From: a virus
IMG/VR virus record: IMGVR_UViG_3300034190_002502
Location: 1-39,714 of that record
DNA: 39,714 nt
Direction: 5' to 3' (one strand)
Shown: positions 21,170 to 30,539 of the stretch, piece after piece
How the letters are laid out: every line of letters begins with the position of its first letter
Position numbering within the stretch: the first letter of the stretch is position 1
The notes under the pieces: model-generated
Told to the model about the DNA's origin: nothing
Seen by the model: the letters and a program-made list of their open reading frames with translations, nothing else
The model's database searches: none
Position numbers and translations under genes: made by a program

Positions 21170-22469
21170 TTTAACAGCTTCACAAGCTGAGTTTGTAGCA
21201 TTAACCACAACTAACAATCTATTCTGTGCTGGCATGGGATCTGGTAAAACACATACAATGTCACTTAAAGCAGTTATGGATATGATGTTAGGGCCTGACG
21301 TATTAACGGTTGTATATGAACCTGATTACCCTTTGATTAAAGAGGTAGCAGTTCCTGCGGTTATAGGTTGGCTTAATTTCTTCGGTTTAGAAGAAGGCAC
21401 AGACTTTGTGTACAATAAGAATGACCATAAGATAACAACATTAGTTCCTGAATATGGAAACATGTTATTTAAGTCATTAAACGATCCAGATAAACTTATT
21501 GCTTATCAATCATACTCCAGCCACATAGATGAGCTCGATACACTTCCAGATGATAAAGCAGCATTATGTTATCAAAAGATAATTGGTCGTAACAGACAAC
21601 AACCTAATATACATGCTTCTCACAAAGTAGAGAATAAAACTACTGGTAAATTAGAGTGTGTTAATAGAATAAACGTATACACAACCCCTGAGGGTTACCA
21701 ATTCTGTTATAAGAAATGGGGCGTACATAAAACCAAACAAAAACCTAACCACTCAATGGTACAAGGTAAGACTAGAGAGAATCCGACAGTTACAGACGCT
21801 TGGATCGAAGAGATGACACAAGGGCTAACAGACCAACAAGTTAAAGCTTATCTCAATGGTGAGTTTGTTAATATGACTGCTGGTACAGTTTATTATGCTT
21901 ACGATAGAACAATACATACAAGTAGAGAGAAGATAATTCCAGGTGAGACGTTATATATCGGAATGGATTTTAACGTATACCATATGTCAGCTACTGTTTA
22001 CGTAAGACGCGACGGAGGCCGTCAGTGGCACGCTGTTGAAGAAATATCCGACGTTAGGGATACAGCAGACATCATCACTTTAATCGAAGATAGGTACCTT
22101 CAGAGCGCTAGAAAGGTTATAATATATCCTGATGCCTCAGGAGACGCACAAAAGACATCAGCAGCAACTAGTGATATAGCACAACTTAAAGATGCTGGAT
22201 TTACGGTTAGACACCCAAGAAAGAACGGAAGAGTTAAAGATAGGGTGGCAGCAACAAACAAAGGCTTCGAAAATGGTCTTATATTTGTGAACGAGGTAGC
22301 TTGTCCACAGGTAGCATCATGTTTCGAACAACAGGCTTACAACAAAAAAGGCGAGCCCGACAAAACCTCGGGTAATGATCATCAGAACGATGCAAGTACT
22401 TATCCAATTGTATATGAATTACCTATAAGAAAAAAGGCATTTACACTTGACATAACGTTCGCACTCTGA
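21150..22469 (+). CDS. terL: Terminase large subunit (ATPase and nuclease)
   Basis: A 439-aa packaging motor. Walker A is GMGSGKT at about residues 28-34 and Walker B-type HIDELD at about 125-130. The C-terminal RNase H-like nuclease shows LYIGMDFNVYHMSA (first Asp), VIIYPDASGDAQ (second) and GNDHQNDASTY (third). It drives DNA into the prohead bound to the portal and cuts the concatemer. Its last codons contain the -35 box of the next promoter. Confidence 0.95.
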   Translation: MTTKKISLTASQAEFVALTTTNNLFCAGMGSGKTHTMSLKAVMDMMLGPDVLTVVYEPDYPLIKEVAVPAVIGWLNFFGLEEGTDFVYNKNDHKITTLVPEYGNMLFKSLNDPDKLIAYQSYSSHIDELDTLPDDKAALCYQKIIGRNRQQPNIHASHKVENKTTGKLECVNRINVYTTPEGYQFCYKKWGVHKTKQKPNHSMVQGKTRENPTVTDAWIEEMTQGLTDQQVKAYLNGEFVNMTAGTVYYAYDRTIHTSREKIIPGETLYIGMDFNVYHMSATVYVRRDGGRQWHAVEEISDVRDTADIITLIEDRYLQSARKVIIYPDASGDAQKTSAATSDIAQLKDAGFTVRHPRKNGRVKDRVAATNKGFENGLIFVNEVACPQVASCFEQQAYNKKGEPDKTSGNDHQNDASTYPIVYELPIRKKAFTLDITFAL

Positions 22470-22475
22470 TATAAT
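22447..22475 (+). promoter_or_regulatory. Internal consensus sigma70 promoter ahead of the portal gene
   Basis: TTGACA (22447-22452), a 17-bp spacer and TATAAT (22470-22475), a full consensus match straddling the terL stop codon. It would boost the portal-to-capsid genes relative to lysis and terminase genes. Confidence 0.85.
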
Positions 22476-22496
22476 AGACGGAATAAGAATAAAACT

Positions 22497-23888
22497 ATGG
22501 CTATAAACAATCCCCATCCAAATTACGAAGCGACTAAATCTAAATGGTTTCTTGTACGTAGTGTTATCGATAATGCAGCACAGTCTTTTATTAGAACTGT
22601 AGACTCTAAAGATGCACCCCGTTCAAAAACATATATCCAGAACGCTATTCTAACAAACTTCACTTCACTAACTAAAGAAGGCTTAACAGGTCTTGTATTT
22701 AGACGTGATCCGAAAATAGAAATTCCCGACGAATTACAATACCTCTTAGATGACGCCGTGGGAGATGATCGGGGCCTAATGCAATTGGCTAAACAATCTC
22801 TGGGCGAGGTAATGATTACAGGCAGACATGGCCTATTAACGGATTTCCCCCGTTCTAAGGGTGGTGTATCTATAGCAGATACAGAGAATCTACAAGCACA
22901 CATAATTCCATATAAAGCTGAAAACATAATCAACTGGAATATAGAAAGAGTTGATGGTAAAGCAGTTGTTAAGTTTATCGTATTACACGAACCTACATTG
23001 GCATTAGTTGATGATTTCGATTGGGAACTTAAAGACAAATATCGCTTACTTAAACTAGATGATGAAGGTAACTATTACCAAGCAATATATGATGAAAACT
23101 TAGATATTGAAGATTTCGTATATCCCCTAGATAAGAACGGTAACAACCTAAAAGAAATTCCTTTCGCATTTGTTGGTTCTGAAGATAACAACGAAGAGAT
23201 GGATAAAGCACCATTACTAGACTTAGCGACATTAAACATAGGTCACTATAGAAACTCAGCAGATTATGAAGAGTCAGTATTTGTTGTTGGGCAACCTTCT
23301 TTGTTTGTATCTAGTGATTGGGGTGTTCAAGAATTTAACGAAGCATTACCAAACGGTATTAAGATAGGCGCAAGACAAGGCCACTTCTTAGGCCCTAATG
23401 GTCAAGCAATGTTACTACAAGCTAATGCGAACCAAATGTCCGCAGAAGCTATGAGAGACAAGCTAAAGCAAGCTGCTTACATAGGTGCTAGGTTAATATC
23501 TGAACCAGGCGGTAGAGAGACAGCAGAAGGCGTTAAAATACGTTTCAGCTCACAGAACAGTGCATTACATACAATAGTTATGAATGAGGATGATGCTATC
23601 GAGAAGAGTCTTAAGTTTTGTACTTGGTTTATGGGCGGTAATCCTGAAGAGATTTTATTTAAACTTAATAGAGAATTCTACCCCGAAACAGCAGATCCAC
23701 AACTAATAGCACAAAATATTATGTTGTATCAAAATGCAGTTATCTCAAGAGAAGAATTTAGAGACGACCTTAAACAAAAGAACGTTATTGATATAGACAA
23801 AACAGACGAAGAGTTTGAGGAAGAGTTATTGAACTCCGACCCTTTTATAGGTGATGTAAATGCCAACGACGACGAACAAATTAATTAG
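22497..23888 (+). CDS. Portal protein (SPP1 gp6 / DUF4055-like)
   Basis: A 463-aa protein: an N-terminal segment (YIQNAILTNFTSLTKEGLTG) and clip/stem region, a conserved middle (GHYRNSADYEESVFVVGQPS), and a helical acidic C terminus. It resembles the DUF4055 portal group. It forms the dodecameric vertex ring for DNA entry and tail attachment. The order terS-terL-portal-MuF agrees. It overlaps the next gene by 29 bases. Confidence 0.9.
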   Translation: MAINNPHPNYEATKSKWFLVRSVIDNAAQSFIRTVDSKDAPRSKTYIQNAILTNFTSLTKEGLTGLVFRRDPKIEIPDELQYLLDDAVGDDRGLMQLAKQSLGEVMITGRHGLLTDFPRSKGGVSIADTENLQAHIIPYKAENIINWNIERVDGKAVVKFIVLHEPTLALVDDFDWELKDKYRLLKLDDEGNYYQAIYDENLDIEDFVYPLDKNGNNLKEIPFAFVGSEDNNEEMDKAPLLDLATLNIGHYRNSADYEESVFVVGQPSLFVSSDWGVQEFNEALPNGIKIGARQGHFLGPNGQAMLLQANANQMSAEAMRDKLKQAAYIGARLISEPGGRETAEGVKIRFSSQNSALHTIVMNEDDAIEKSLKFCTWFMGGNPEEILFKLNREFYPETADPQLIAQNIMLYQNAVISREEFRDDLKQKNVIDIDKTDEEFEEELLNSDPFIGDVNANDDEQIN

Positions 23889-24594
23889 ACACCAAATATT
23901 CTTAGAACGCTTTGCTGGTAGTGTAGCAGCTACCATGCAGGCGGGAATAGACGCAGCTAGAAACGAAGCCATTATAAATACAGTAGGTGGAGTTGATAAC
24001 TTAGATGTTAAAGCATTACAAGCATCACTAGTTGTTATTATGAATAGGTATATGAACAAAGCATTAAATGAAATAAAAGCATTGACAGATCATGAAGCTG
24101 ATTTCAATGTTAAGTTGTTAAAGAAAGAGTTAGATGTTGTTAATAATGCAACAGCTGAATCAATCATTGCAGCGCTACTTAATAAGGTTATGCCCGTAGG
24201 GTTAGCTGAAAATGGCGTTAATAGGAAGATAGACCCGGCTTTTAATAAGTTCTCAGAACAGACAGCCAGGCAACTAGTACAGCCTATTAGAGACGTACAA
24301 ATATTAGGTGGGGATTTACTCACAACTTCTGAAACAATAGCAGCGTTAAGCGCAGGGTTATTATCAGCACAAGCTAAGAGTTTATCACGAAGCGGAGTAG
24401 TACATGCTTCTAGCGTTACAAAGACAGAAGTGTTAAAGGTTAATGATATAGAATTAGAAGAGTGGGTGTCAGTTTTAGATAGTCACACTACAAAGTACTG
24501 TAGAGGTCAAGACGGTAAGATTTACGAAGTAGGTAAAGGGCCACATCCTCCAGCACATTATAATTGTAGAAGTATAAGAGTACCAATAACATGA
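23860..24594 (+). CDS. MuF/SPP1 gp7-like head morphogenesis protein
   Basis: A 244-aa helical protein whose C terminus carries the MuF motif (TKYCRGQDGKIYEVGKGPHP followed by PAHYNCRS). MuF proteins sit inside or near the portal in a few copies and assist DNA ejection or carry effector domains. No toxin domain is fused here. It overlaps the portal gene and ends in an ATGA overlap with the next small ORF. Confidence 0.93.
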   Translation: MPTTTNKLIRHQIFLERFAGSVAATMQAGIDAARNEAIINTVGGVDNLDVKALQASLVVIMNRYMNKALNEIKALTDHEADFNVKLLKKELDVVNNATAESIIAALLNKVMPVGLAENGVNRKIDPAFNKFSEQTARQLVQPIRDVQILGGDLLTTSETIAALSAGLLSAQAKSLSRSGVVHASSVTKTEVLKVNDIELEEWVSVLDSHTTKYCRGQDGKIYEVGKGPHPPAHYNCRSIRVPIT

Positions 24595-24749
24595 CAGAAT
24601 ATCAAAAATGGATGACAGAACAATCTGATTCATTCAAACAAGAGATTCTCAAAGATGAAACTAAGATAAGAGAAAAGTTTATCGACGAGAAATATCGACC
24701 AATATCTTTACAAGAACTTAAAGAGTTGGACATCAAACATAACTCCTGA
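24591..24749 (+). CDS. Small helical protein (52 aa)
   Basis: ATGA overlap with the MuF gene. The product (MTEYQKWMTEQSDSFKQEIL and onward) is a charged helix. No family is recognised. Its place between MuF and scaffold genes suggests a minor head-assembly role. Confidence 0.6.
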   Translation: MTEYQKWMTEQSDSFKQEILKDETKIREKFIDEKYRPISLQELKELDIKHNS

Positions 24750-24780
24750 GGGGTTAGTCACTAAAGCCAGAGGCATAACA

Positions 24781-25413
24781 ATGACAGATGAAATTAACAA
24801 TGAAGTAACAGAAGAAGCAGCAGTTGAAGAAGTAGCAATTGATTATCAAGCAGAAGTTTTACAACTTAAATCTGATATGGAAAAGATACTAGCTAAGAAC
24901 AGCGAGCTTTTAGGTGAGAAGAAAAAAGTTCAAGCCACTAATAAGCAAATGAAATTAGAAGATGAGGCAAGAGCTAAAAAGAACGGAGATTTTGAGCGTT
25001 TACTACAGAGTGCTGAAGAAGAAAGAAACAAAGCTTTCGAAGAATTAAACTCATATAAACAAGAAGCTCATAAAAAGAATATAGATGCTAAGGCATTTAA
25101 ATTAACAAACGAATTAAAAGCTATTCCAGAGAGTGCCGAATTACTAGCACACTTTGTAAGTGAAGAGCTTAACAAATTGGCTGATGAAAAAGGGGAAGTG
25201 TCCGAGACTGCGCTTAACGCTTTAAAACATCAGTTCATGAACGATGATAAGTACAAGCCTTTATTATTAGGCAATCAAAGCAATGGTGGTGGTGCTACCG
25301 TAGCAAAGGGCAGTGCTCAAAACTCAAACGAAAAAACCGCAGAAGAATATGCCAAATTAGATATGAATCAAAAGATGGCTTTCGGTAAATCTGGCGGTAA
25401 AATAATTCAATAA
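24781..25413 (+). CDS. Scaffolding protein
   Basis: A 210-aa acidic, almost wholly helical protein with a long coiled coil (about residues 22-110) and a more basic, Gly/Ser/Asn-rich C terminus. It lies directly before the major capsid gene. Size, composition and position match phage scaffolds, which copolymerise with coat protein and leave the prohead. Confidence 0.85.
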   Translation: MTDEINNEVTEEAAVEEVAIDYQAEVLQLKSDMEKILAKNSELLGEKKKVQATNKQMKLEDEARAKKNGDFERLLQSAEEERNKAFEELNSYKQEAHKKNIDAKAFKLTNELKAIPESAELLAHFVSEELNKLADEKGEVSETALNALKHQFMNDDKYKPLLLGNQSNGGGATVAKGSAQNSNEKTAEEYAKLDMNQKMAFGKSGGKIIQ

Positions 25414-25436
25414 CATTTTTTAGGAATAATAATAAA

Positions 25437-26597
25437 ATGGCAACAGTAAATACATTAACTAACCTTGAACCAGACTTGTTCGCACGTCTTGACAAAATTA
25501 GTAGAGAAATTGTGGGTTTAGTTACTTCAGTTTCAAGAGATGCAGGCGTTGAACGTGCTGCAAAAGACCAAATCGTACGTAGCTATGTAGCTCCTGACGT
25601 AGTAGCATCTGATCTGACTCCTGGTCAATTAGCAGCTAACAGTGGTGGTCAAACATTCTCAAGCAAAACAATCACCATCTCTAAAGTACGTAAAGTAGAA
25701 ATTCTATGGAACGGCGAAGAGCAAATGGGTATGAACACAGGGCCTCAGTATAGAAATATGCTTTTAGACCAGTTTGAGCAAGGCATGCGTGCTTTAGTAA
25801 ACGAAGTTGAAACAGACCTTTGTGCTGAATATGATAAAGCCTCTAACGCAATAGTTCCAGACGGTACATTATTGTTTGATGCAGCTAATTACAACGACGT
25901 AGCTAACGTAAATCGTGAGCTTAACAAGAATGGCGCACCTCAACAAGATCGTTCATTGATCCTTTCTAACGATGCAGCAGCTCGTTTCCGTGGTAACTCA
26001 CTTTATACAGCAGCTAATAGCGCTGGTGATGTTGACATGCTTCGACAAGGTATCCTTAAAGATCAGTTCGGTACAATGATTAAAGAATCTAATTTCATTA
26101 ATGACGTAGCTAAAGGTACTGGTGCTTCTGCAACAACCGATACAGCTGGTTATGCAATTGGCGATACAGTTATCACACTAGCTTCTGCTGGTACTGGTAC
26201 AATCCTTGCTGGTGATGCAATTACATTTGCTGGTGATGCAACAGTATATGTTGTAGCTTCTGGTGATGCAGACGTTTCTGGTGGTGGCACTATCACTCTA
26301 GCAGCTCCTGGATTACGTGCAGCTCTTGCCGGTTCAGCAATCGCTATCACAGTTGTAGACGGTTCAGAAAGAAACATGTGTTTCACTAAGAACGCTATTC
26401 ATTTAGCAACACGTTTACCAGCTAGACCTATGGAAGGTGACCTTGCACGTAACGCAGTTATTGTTCAAGATCCACGTTCTGGCTTAGCTTTTGAAATAGT
26501 ACAGTATGAAATGTATCATCAAATCAAGTATGAAATCAGCATTGCTTATGGTTATGCAGTTATCAAACCTGAACATTTGGTTCTTTTAGTAGATTAA
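25437..26597 (+). CDS. Major capsid protein (P22 coat / HK97 fold)
   Basis: A 386-aa coat subunit, starting LTNLEPDLFARLDKISREIV and ending in a strand-rich A-domain (EIVQYEMYHQIKYEISIAYG). Residues about 225-300 form a Gly/Ala/Thr-rich beta segment (DTVITLASAGTGTILAGDAI and onward) inserted before GSERNMCF, comparable to the inserted domain of P22-like coats. It is followed by a terminator-like hairpin. Confidence 0.92.
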   Translation: MATVNTLTNLEPDLFARLDKISREIVGLVTSVSRDAGVERAAKDQIVRSYVAPDVVASDLTPGQLAANSGGQTFSSKTITISKVRKVEILWNGEEQMGMNTGPQYRNMLLDQFEQGMRALVNEVETDLCAEYDKASNAIVPDGTLLFDAANYNDVANVNRELNKNGAPQQDRSLILSNDAAARFRGNSLYTAANSAGDVDMLRQGILKDQFGTMIKESNFINDVAKGTGASATTDTAGYAIGDTVITLASAGTGTILAGDAITFAGDATVYVVASGDADVSGGGTITLAAPGLRAALAGSAIAITVVDGSERNMCFTKNAIHLATRLPARPMEGDLARNAVIVQDPRSGLAFEIVQYEMYHQIKYEISIAYGYAVIKPEHLVLLVD

Positions 26598-26603
26598 TAT
26601 TGT

Positions 26604-26626
26604 GAGGCCCTTCGGGGTCTCCTTTT
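26604..26626 (+). terminator. Hairpin after the capsid gene (partial terminator)
   Basis: GAGGCCC (26604-26610), a TTCG loop, GGGTCTC (26615-26621) with one G-T pair, then CTTTT. It is a compact UUCG hairpin with a short U run, likely to stop a fraction of transcripts or protect the 3' end of the coat mRNA. Confidence 0.75.
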
Positions 26627-26641
26627 ATATAGAGGTGTACC

Positions 26642-26791
26642 ATGGAAATAGAAACAATAGTAATTAAAGGCCAAGATGGTAAAGAGTTAATTATAAACAA
26701 AAAAGACTTCAATAAACAGAAGCACGAATTGTACAAGAAAGTAAAGAAATTAGAAGTTAAAAAGAAACGAATTAAAAAAGAAGATAAATAA
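26642..26791 (+). CDS. Small very basic protein (49 aa)
   Basis: ATG 26642 with AGAGG upstream. The product starts MEIETIVIKGQDGKELIINK and ends in a Lys-rich helix (KKVKKLEVKKKRIKKEDK). It overlaps the next gene by one base (TAATG). No family is recognised; a nucleic-acid-binding or capsid-interior role is possible. Confidence 0.65.
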   Translation: MEIETIVIKGQDGKELIINKKDFNKQKHELYKKVKKLEVKKKRIKKEDK

Positions 26792-27576
26792 TGGCATATA
26801 ATATAAAGGATTATTTCACAGAAGTTTCAGCAGGCAATGCAGGAGCTGATGCAGAGGCTGTACATAAGTTTGGGCACAACGATAGTGTAGGCACTACATA
26901 CGTACCAATAGCTGTTGGCGGTGTATACCAAACCCCTCAATTTAACGCAGCTGTAACATTAAGAATTAAAGCTGGTGGAAACGCAAACGATACAGCAGGC
27001 GGCACAGGTGCTAGAGTTATATGCCTAGAAGGGTTAGATGAGAACGGAGAGAAGGTTAACGAAGATGTAGTAACAGCAGGAGCAAGCGCTTCAGCAAGTA
27101 CAACAGCTACATTTACAAGATTATATAGAGCCTTTGTAAAAGAAAGCGGAACATACGCTACATCATCAGCAGGAAGCCATGCGGCTAGTATCACAATAGA
27201 GAAGACAGCAGGAAGCGAAGACTGGGCAACTATTGAGTTAGAAGGTTTTGCACAAGCACAGACACAGATAGCAGCTTACACAGTGCCGGCCGGAAAGATG
27301 GCTTACATTAAACAATTATACGTCAGTGTACTGTCAACTAAAAGAGGCAGCTTAATACTCTTCCAAAGACCTGGAGCTGAGAAGATAACAGCCCCTTATG
27401 ATGGTATGAGAATGCTTGTACAGATGCATAATATCAGCGGAGACGCTCATTTTGATCCACAAATGCCTCTAGGCCCTTTCAAAGAGTTTACAGACATTGG
27501 TGTTTTAGGAAAATTTAACCAAGGCACTGGTGAGATGGATGTAGATTTTGAGATACTACTTAGGGATGCAGAGTGA
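26791..27576 (+). CDS. Structural protein, probable capsid decoration
   Basis: A 261-aa beta-rich protein (Thr/Ala/Gly-rich strands, TLRIKAGGNANDTAGGTGAR, ending MDVDFEILLRDAE). No catalytic motif is seen. Its place next to the capsid gene and its composition suggest a decoration or cement protein. No family name is given with confidence. Confidence 0.6.
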   Translation: MAYNIKDYFTEVSAGNAGADAEAVHKFGHNDSVGTTYVPIAVGGVYQTPQFNAAVTLRIKAGGNANDTAGGTGARVICLEGLDENGEKVNEDVVTAGASASASTTATFTRLYRAFVKESGTYATSSAGSHAASITIEKTAGSEDWATIELEGFAQAQTQIAAYTVPAGKMAYIKQLYVSVLSTKRGSLILFQRPGAEKITAPYDGMRMLVQMHNISGDAHFDPQMPLGPFKEFTDIGVLGKFNQGTGEMDVDFEILLRDAE

Positions 27577-27782
27577 TGTTTAATAAGATAAGAAAGTATT
27601 TCAAGAAGAGAGAATTGCCTAAGAAGATAGTTAAAGAATTGAAGCCGAGCATAATATTCTTAAATAGTTGTGGCGAAGAGATAAAGTACGAAGAGCATTT
27701 AACACAAGAAGAGATGCTAATTATAAAAACAGATAAAGGGTGGGAAAAAATACCCGTATCAGGATTAAGGATTAAAAAATGA
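27573..27782 (+). CDS. Hypothetical basic protein
   Basis: A 69-aa protein with a Lys/Arg-rich N terminus (NKIRKYFKKRELPKKIVKEL) and a small beta part. It overlaps both neighbours by four bases. No family is recognised. Confidence 0.65.
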   Translation: MMFNKIRKYFKKRELPKKIVKELKPSIIFLNSCGEEIKYEEHLTQEEMLIIKTDKGWEKIPVSGLRIKK

Positions 27783-28645
27783 CCAGCAAAACAATATCGA
27801 TTGATATAGGTAAAGAATTAACACTAACGACAGACGCAGCAAGCTCTGGTACATATGTTAGAGTAGAGCCAGGCGCACAATACACACCAGCAGCAATCGC
27901 AGCTTCATCCACTGTATTAGTAGGCCCCTTTAACGAGCCTAGACATTACAGGATTACATCAGACTTAGGACTTATTGCAACCTCACAAGAATTTAGCGGT
28001 ATATATACAGCAGTTGATAGCGATATACAAATCTCTGACTTAGGTGACGGGGTTGATGGTGAACTAATTACATGGGATGCCAATGGTGCTCCCGCAGCCG
28101 TAGCAGTAGGTACAGCAACACACGTATTAACAAGTAATGGAGCAGGCGCAGCCCCTACGTTCCAAGTAGCTGGTGGTGGTATTGCTGGTATAGTAGAAGA
28201 TACAACCCCTCAATTAGGTGGTGAGCTTGAGTTAAATGGTAACTACATTGACTTTGGTGTCAGTTCAACAGGTTCAGCTTATAACTTAGTTTCTTCAGGT
28301 GGTGTACCAAGACTTACAGGCGCAGCCAATTATTTCCTATCATTCACATCTACATCACTATTCTTACAAGCTGGTACTAGTTGGAATACTTTGAAAGTAG
28401 ATAACTCAGCAGGGTTAACTTATACCTTTAGTAATGTACTTAAACACACAACAAGTGCTAACGGACTAATAATCAATGACGGTTCATTGAAACTAAAATC
28501 ATTTACAGTAGCTGGTGTTCCCTCTGCTTCAACACATGGTGCAGGTGCCCAAATATTCGTAACAGATGAAACAGGTGGCGCTATTAACGCTTTCAGCGAT
28601 GGCACAAACTGGAGACGTGTTACAGATAGAGCAGTAGTATCTTAA
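27779..28645 (+). CDS. Head-fibre-like protein sharing a C-terminal domain with the 33749-34588 product
   Basis: A 288-aa protein. Residues 1-80 are a beta domain; a Gly/Ala linker leads to a fibre-like C-terminal half ending VTDETGGAINAFSDGTNWRR and VTDRAVVS. The final 150 residues align throughout with those of the tail-module protein at 33749-34588. This C-terminal motif is common at the tips of phage fibres and head fibres. Encoded between capsid and connector genes, it is likely a capsid-surface fibre, possibly for attachment to cells or surfaces. Confidence 0.75.
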   Translation: MTSKTISIDIGKELTLTTDAASSGTYVRVEPGAQYTPAAIAASSTVLVGPFNEPRHYRITSDLGLIATSQEFSGIYTAVDSDIQISDLGDGVDGELITWDANGAPAAVAVGTATHVLTSNGAGAAPTFQVAGGGIAGIVEDTTPQLGGELELNGNYIDFGVSSTGSAYNLVSSGGVPRLTGAANYFLSFTSTSLFLQAGTSWNTLKVDNSAGLTYTFSNVLKHTTSANGLIINDGSLKLKSFTVAGVPSASTHGAGAQIFVTDETGGAINAFSDGTNWRRVTDRAVVS

Positions 28646-28655
28646 GAGGCATAAT

Positions 28656-29150
28656 ATGACAGCAACAATAATAGTAGAAGACGGTACCCTGGTTTCAGGG
28701 GCCAACTCTTATGCCACAACGGCAACCCTAGCAACATACGCAGATGAACGCGGTGTTACGATAGCAGCAGCAGCCTCTGAAGACTTATTAATAGAAGCTA
28801 TGGACTACATAGAAAGTTTAATGTATATAGGTGCTCAATACACAGAAGATCAAGCATTAGTTTGGCCTAGAAGTGGTGCAGTTAAAAAGATACATTGGAC
28901 TTATGATAGTGATGAAATACCTCAATTATTAATTGACGGATTATGCGAAGTAGCTCTTGCAATAGACGCAGGCAACAGTCCTATAGCTAATATTGACAGG
29001 GCGACTAAGAAAGAGAAAGTGGGCCCAGTTGAAGTTGAATATAAAGACGGCAGTGCAAGCTCAACTATAGTTAAAAAGATTAACACTAAACTTAGTGCTC
29101 TATTAGCAGGAGGCGCGGGTGGTGCTAATTTCCTAGTGGGGAAAGGCTAA
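28656..29150 (+). CDS. Head-tail adaptor (DnaT-like connector)
   Basis: A 164-aa protein. VEDGTLVSGANSYATTATLA, followed by LLIEAMDYIESL and ALVWPRSG, is the signature of the phage DnaT-like/head completion family. It binds under the portal. It overlaps the next gene by one base. Confidence 0.85.
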   Translation: MTATIIVEDGTLVSGANSYATTATLATYADERGVTIAAAASEDLLIEAMDYIESLMYIGAQYTEDQALVWPRSGAVKKIHWTYDSDEIPQLLIDGLCEVALAIDAGNSPIANIDRATKKEKVGPVEVEYKDGSASSTIVKKINTKLSALLAGGAGGANFLVGKG

Positions 29151-29338
29151 TGGCAGATATAATCGACTTCGGTAAATACGCTTCTGAGAAGAAGATAGAT
29201 ATGTATACAACTGAAGATAAACCGCAAATGTGCATAGCATGTCCAGAATGTGTAGGTCAGGAATTTAGCATCTTCCTAGACAATACAATACAATGTTCTG
29301 GTTGTGAACTAGTCATAAGCTTGGAGTTTTCAGAATGA
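29150..29338 (+). CDS. Small zinc-ribbon protein within the connector genes
   Basis: A 62-aa protein with CIACPEC at about residues 28-34 and CSGC at about 49-52, enough for a zinc ribbon. It is tightly coupled to both connector genes (one- and four-base overlaps). No structural role is known for such a protein here; it may be inserted cargo. Confidence 0.7.
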   Translation: MADIIDFGKYASEKKIDMYTTEDKPQMCIACPECVGQEFSIFLDNTIQCSGCELVISLEFSE

Positions 29339-29697
29339 GTTTATCAACAACAATGATAGCTGTAGTTAGAAAGCAGCTAGAAGACAAAGGAAGACCTGTC
29401 ACATTCGCAAGAGTAGTAGAGGGTACATACACACCATCAAATAGTGGAACAGGCGCAGCAACCACCACAGGGTTTTCAGGATTCGGATTACCCGAAGGGT
29501 ATAACCACTTTGAAGTAACTGGAAAGAATATAAGAGTATCAGACATTAAGTTCTGGTTTGCTCCTCCAACAACCTCAGAGATTCCATTAGTAGGTGACAC
29601 TGCAACAATAGATAGTGTTGTACATAGAGTTATAAATGTAAACAAGATAACAGCACAAGATACAAACTTATTGTATGAATTGCAGCTAAGGATTTAA
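29335..29697 (+). CDS. Putative head closure/stopper protein
   Basis: A 120-aa beta-rich protein (DIKFWFAPPTTSEIPLVGDT then ATIDSVVHRVINV), typical in length and layout of head-tail stopper proteins. It is assigned mainly by position between the adaptor and the HK97 gp10-like gene. Confidence 0.65.
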   Translation: MSLSTTMIAVVRKQLEDKGRPVTFARVVEGTYTPSNSGTGAATTTGFSGFGLPEGYNHFEVTGKNIRVSDIKFWFAPPTTSEIPLVGDTATIDSVVHRVINVNKITAQDTNLLYELQLRI

Positions 29698-30111
29698 ATG
29701 ACTGACATAGACAAATTGTTTAAAAAGATTAACGACCTAGCAGAAGATTATGCAAAGACAATTGTAGTGAACAGCGCAATACTAACATACGCTAAAATTA
29801 AAGAACTAACACCAATTGACTCAGGCAACATAAGAAAAGCTTGGGAAATAGACTTAGGAGCGGGATACAGTAGGATACAGTCTAAAGGTACAGGCGGTAC
29901 CGCAGGGCTGGTAAGTAGTTACAAATTAGGCGATACAATAACTATACGTAACCAAGAGCCTTATGCTGAGAAGTTAGAGTATGGGGGATACGGTGACGGG
30001 CCTAAGACAATAGGTGGCTTCAGTACACAAGCACCAGCAGGTATGATGCGCATAGGAGCTTTAAGCTTTAGACAACATCTAAATAGACAATTAGCAGAGA
30101 CCAAATTATGA
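29698..30111 (+). CDS. HK97 gp10-like tail completion protein
   Basis: A 137-aa protein with LTPIDSGNIRKAWEI and NQEPYAEKLEYGG, then a PAGMMRIGALSFRQHL end, the usual pattern of HK97 gp10-like minor tail proteins that join tail to head. It overlaps the terminator gene by four bases. Confidence 0.85.
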   Translation: MTDIDKLFKKINDLAEDYAKTIVVNSAILTYAKIKELTPIDSGNIRKAWEIDLGAGYSRIQSKGTGGTAGLVSSYKLGDTITIRNQEPYAEKLEYGGYGDGPKTIGGFSTQAPAGMMRIGALSFRQHLNRQLAETKL

Positions 30112-30518
30112 GCGTTTATACAAACATACAAATAGCATTAGAAACAAAGTTAAACACAATAACAGGAAGTCCAAGTATAGCTTGGCCAAACACAGAATTT
30201 ACGCCGGTTCACGGCACAATGTATTTAGAACCTATGTTCTTGCCAATGGCTATGGATTTAGAAACTCTGAATAGTAATCATCGTTACGCAGGTATATACC
30301 AAATAAATGTCTCGGTACCTGTGGAAAAAGGTTCAATCACACTAAACCTGTGGTTGGATAGAATACATGACTTATTTCTCGGTGAGAAGAGTCTAACCGC
30401 CAACGGCGATACAGTCTTTATACAAAATATTGAAAGAGGCCCTACAAACAGAAATGAAGATGACGAAGTCGAATATTTCAGGACTAACTTAGATATTAAT
30501 TTTATAGTATATACATAA
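30108..30518 (+). CDS. Tail terminator protein (DUF4128-like)
   Basis: A 136-aa protein beginning MSVYTNIQIALETKLNTITG, with IAWPNTEFTP, HRYAGIYQINVSVPVEKG and a C-terminal RTNLDINFIVYT strand. This follows the DUF4128/tail-terminator layout (lambda gpU-like ring capping the tube). Confidence 0.85.
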   Translation: MSVYTNIQIALETKLNTITGSPSIAWPNTEFTPVHGTMYLEPMFLPMAMDLETLNSNHRYAGIYQINVSVPVEKGSITLNLWLDRIHDLFLGEKSLTANGDTVFIQNIERGPTNRNEDDEVEYFRTNLDINFIVYT

Positions 30519-30539
30519 CAAGCAAAGGAAACATAAATA

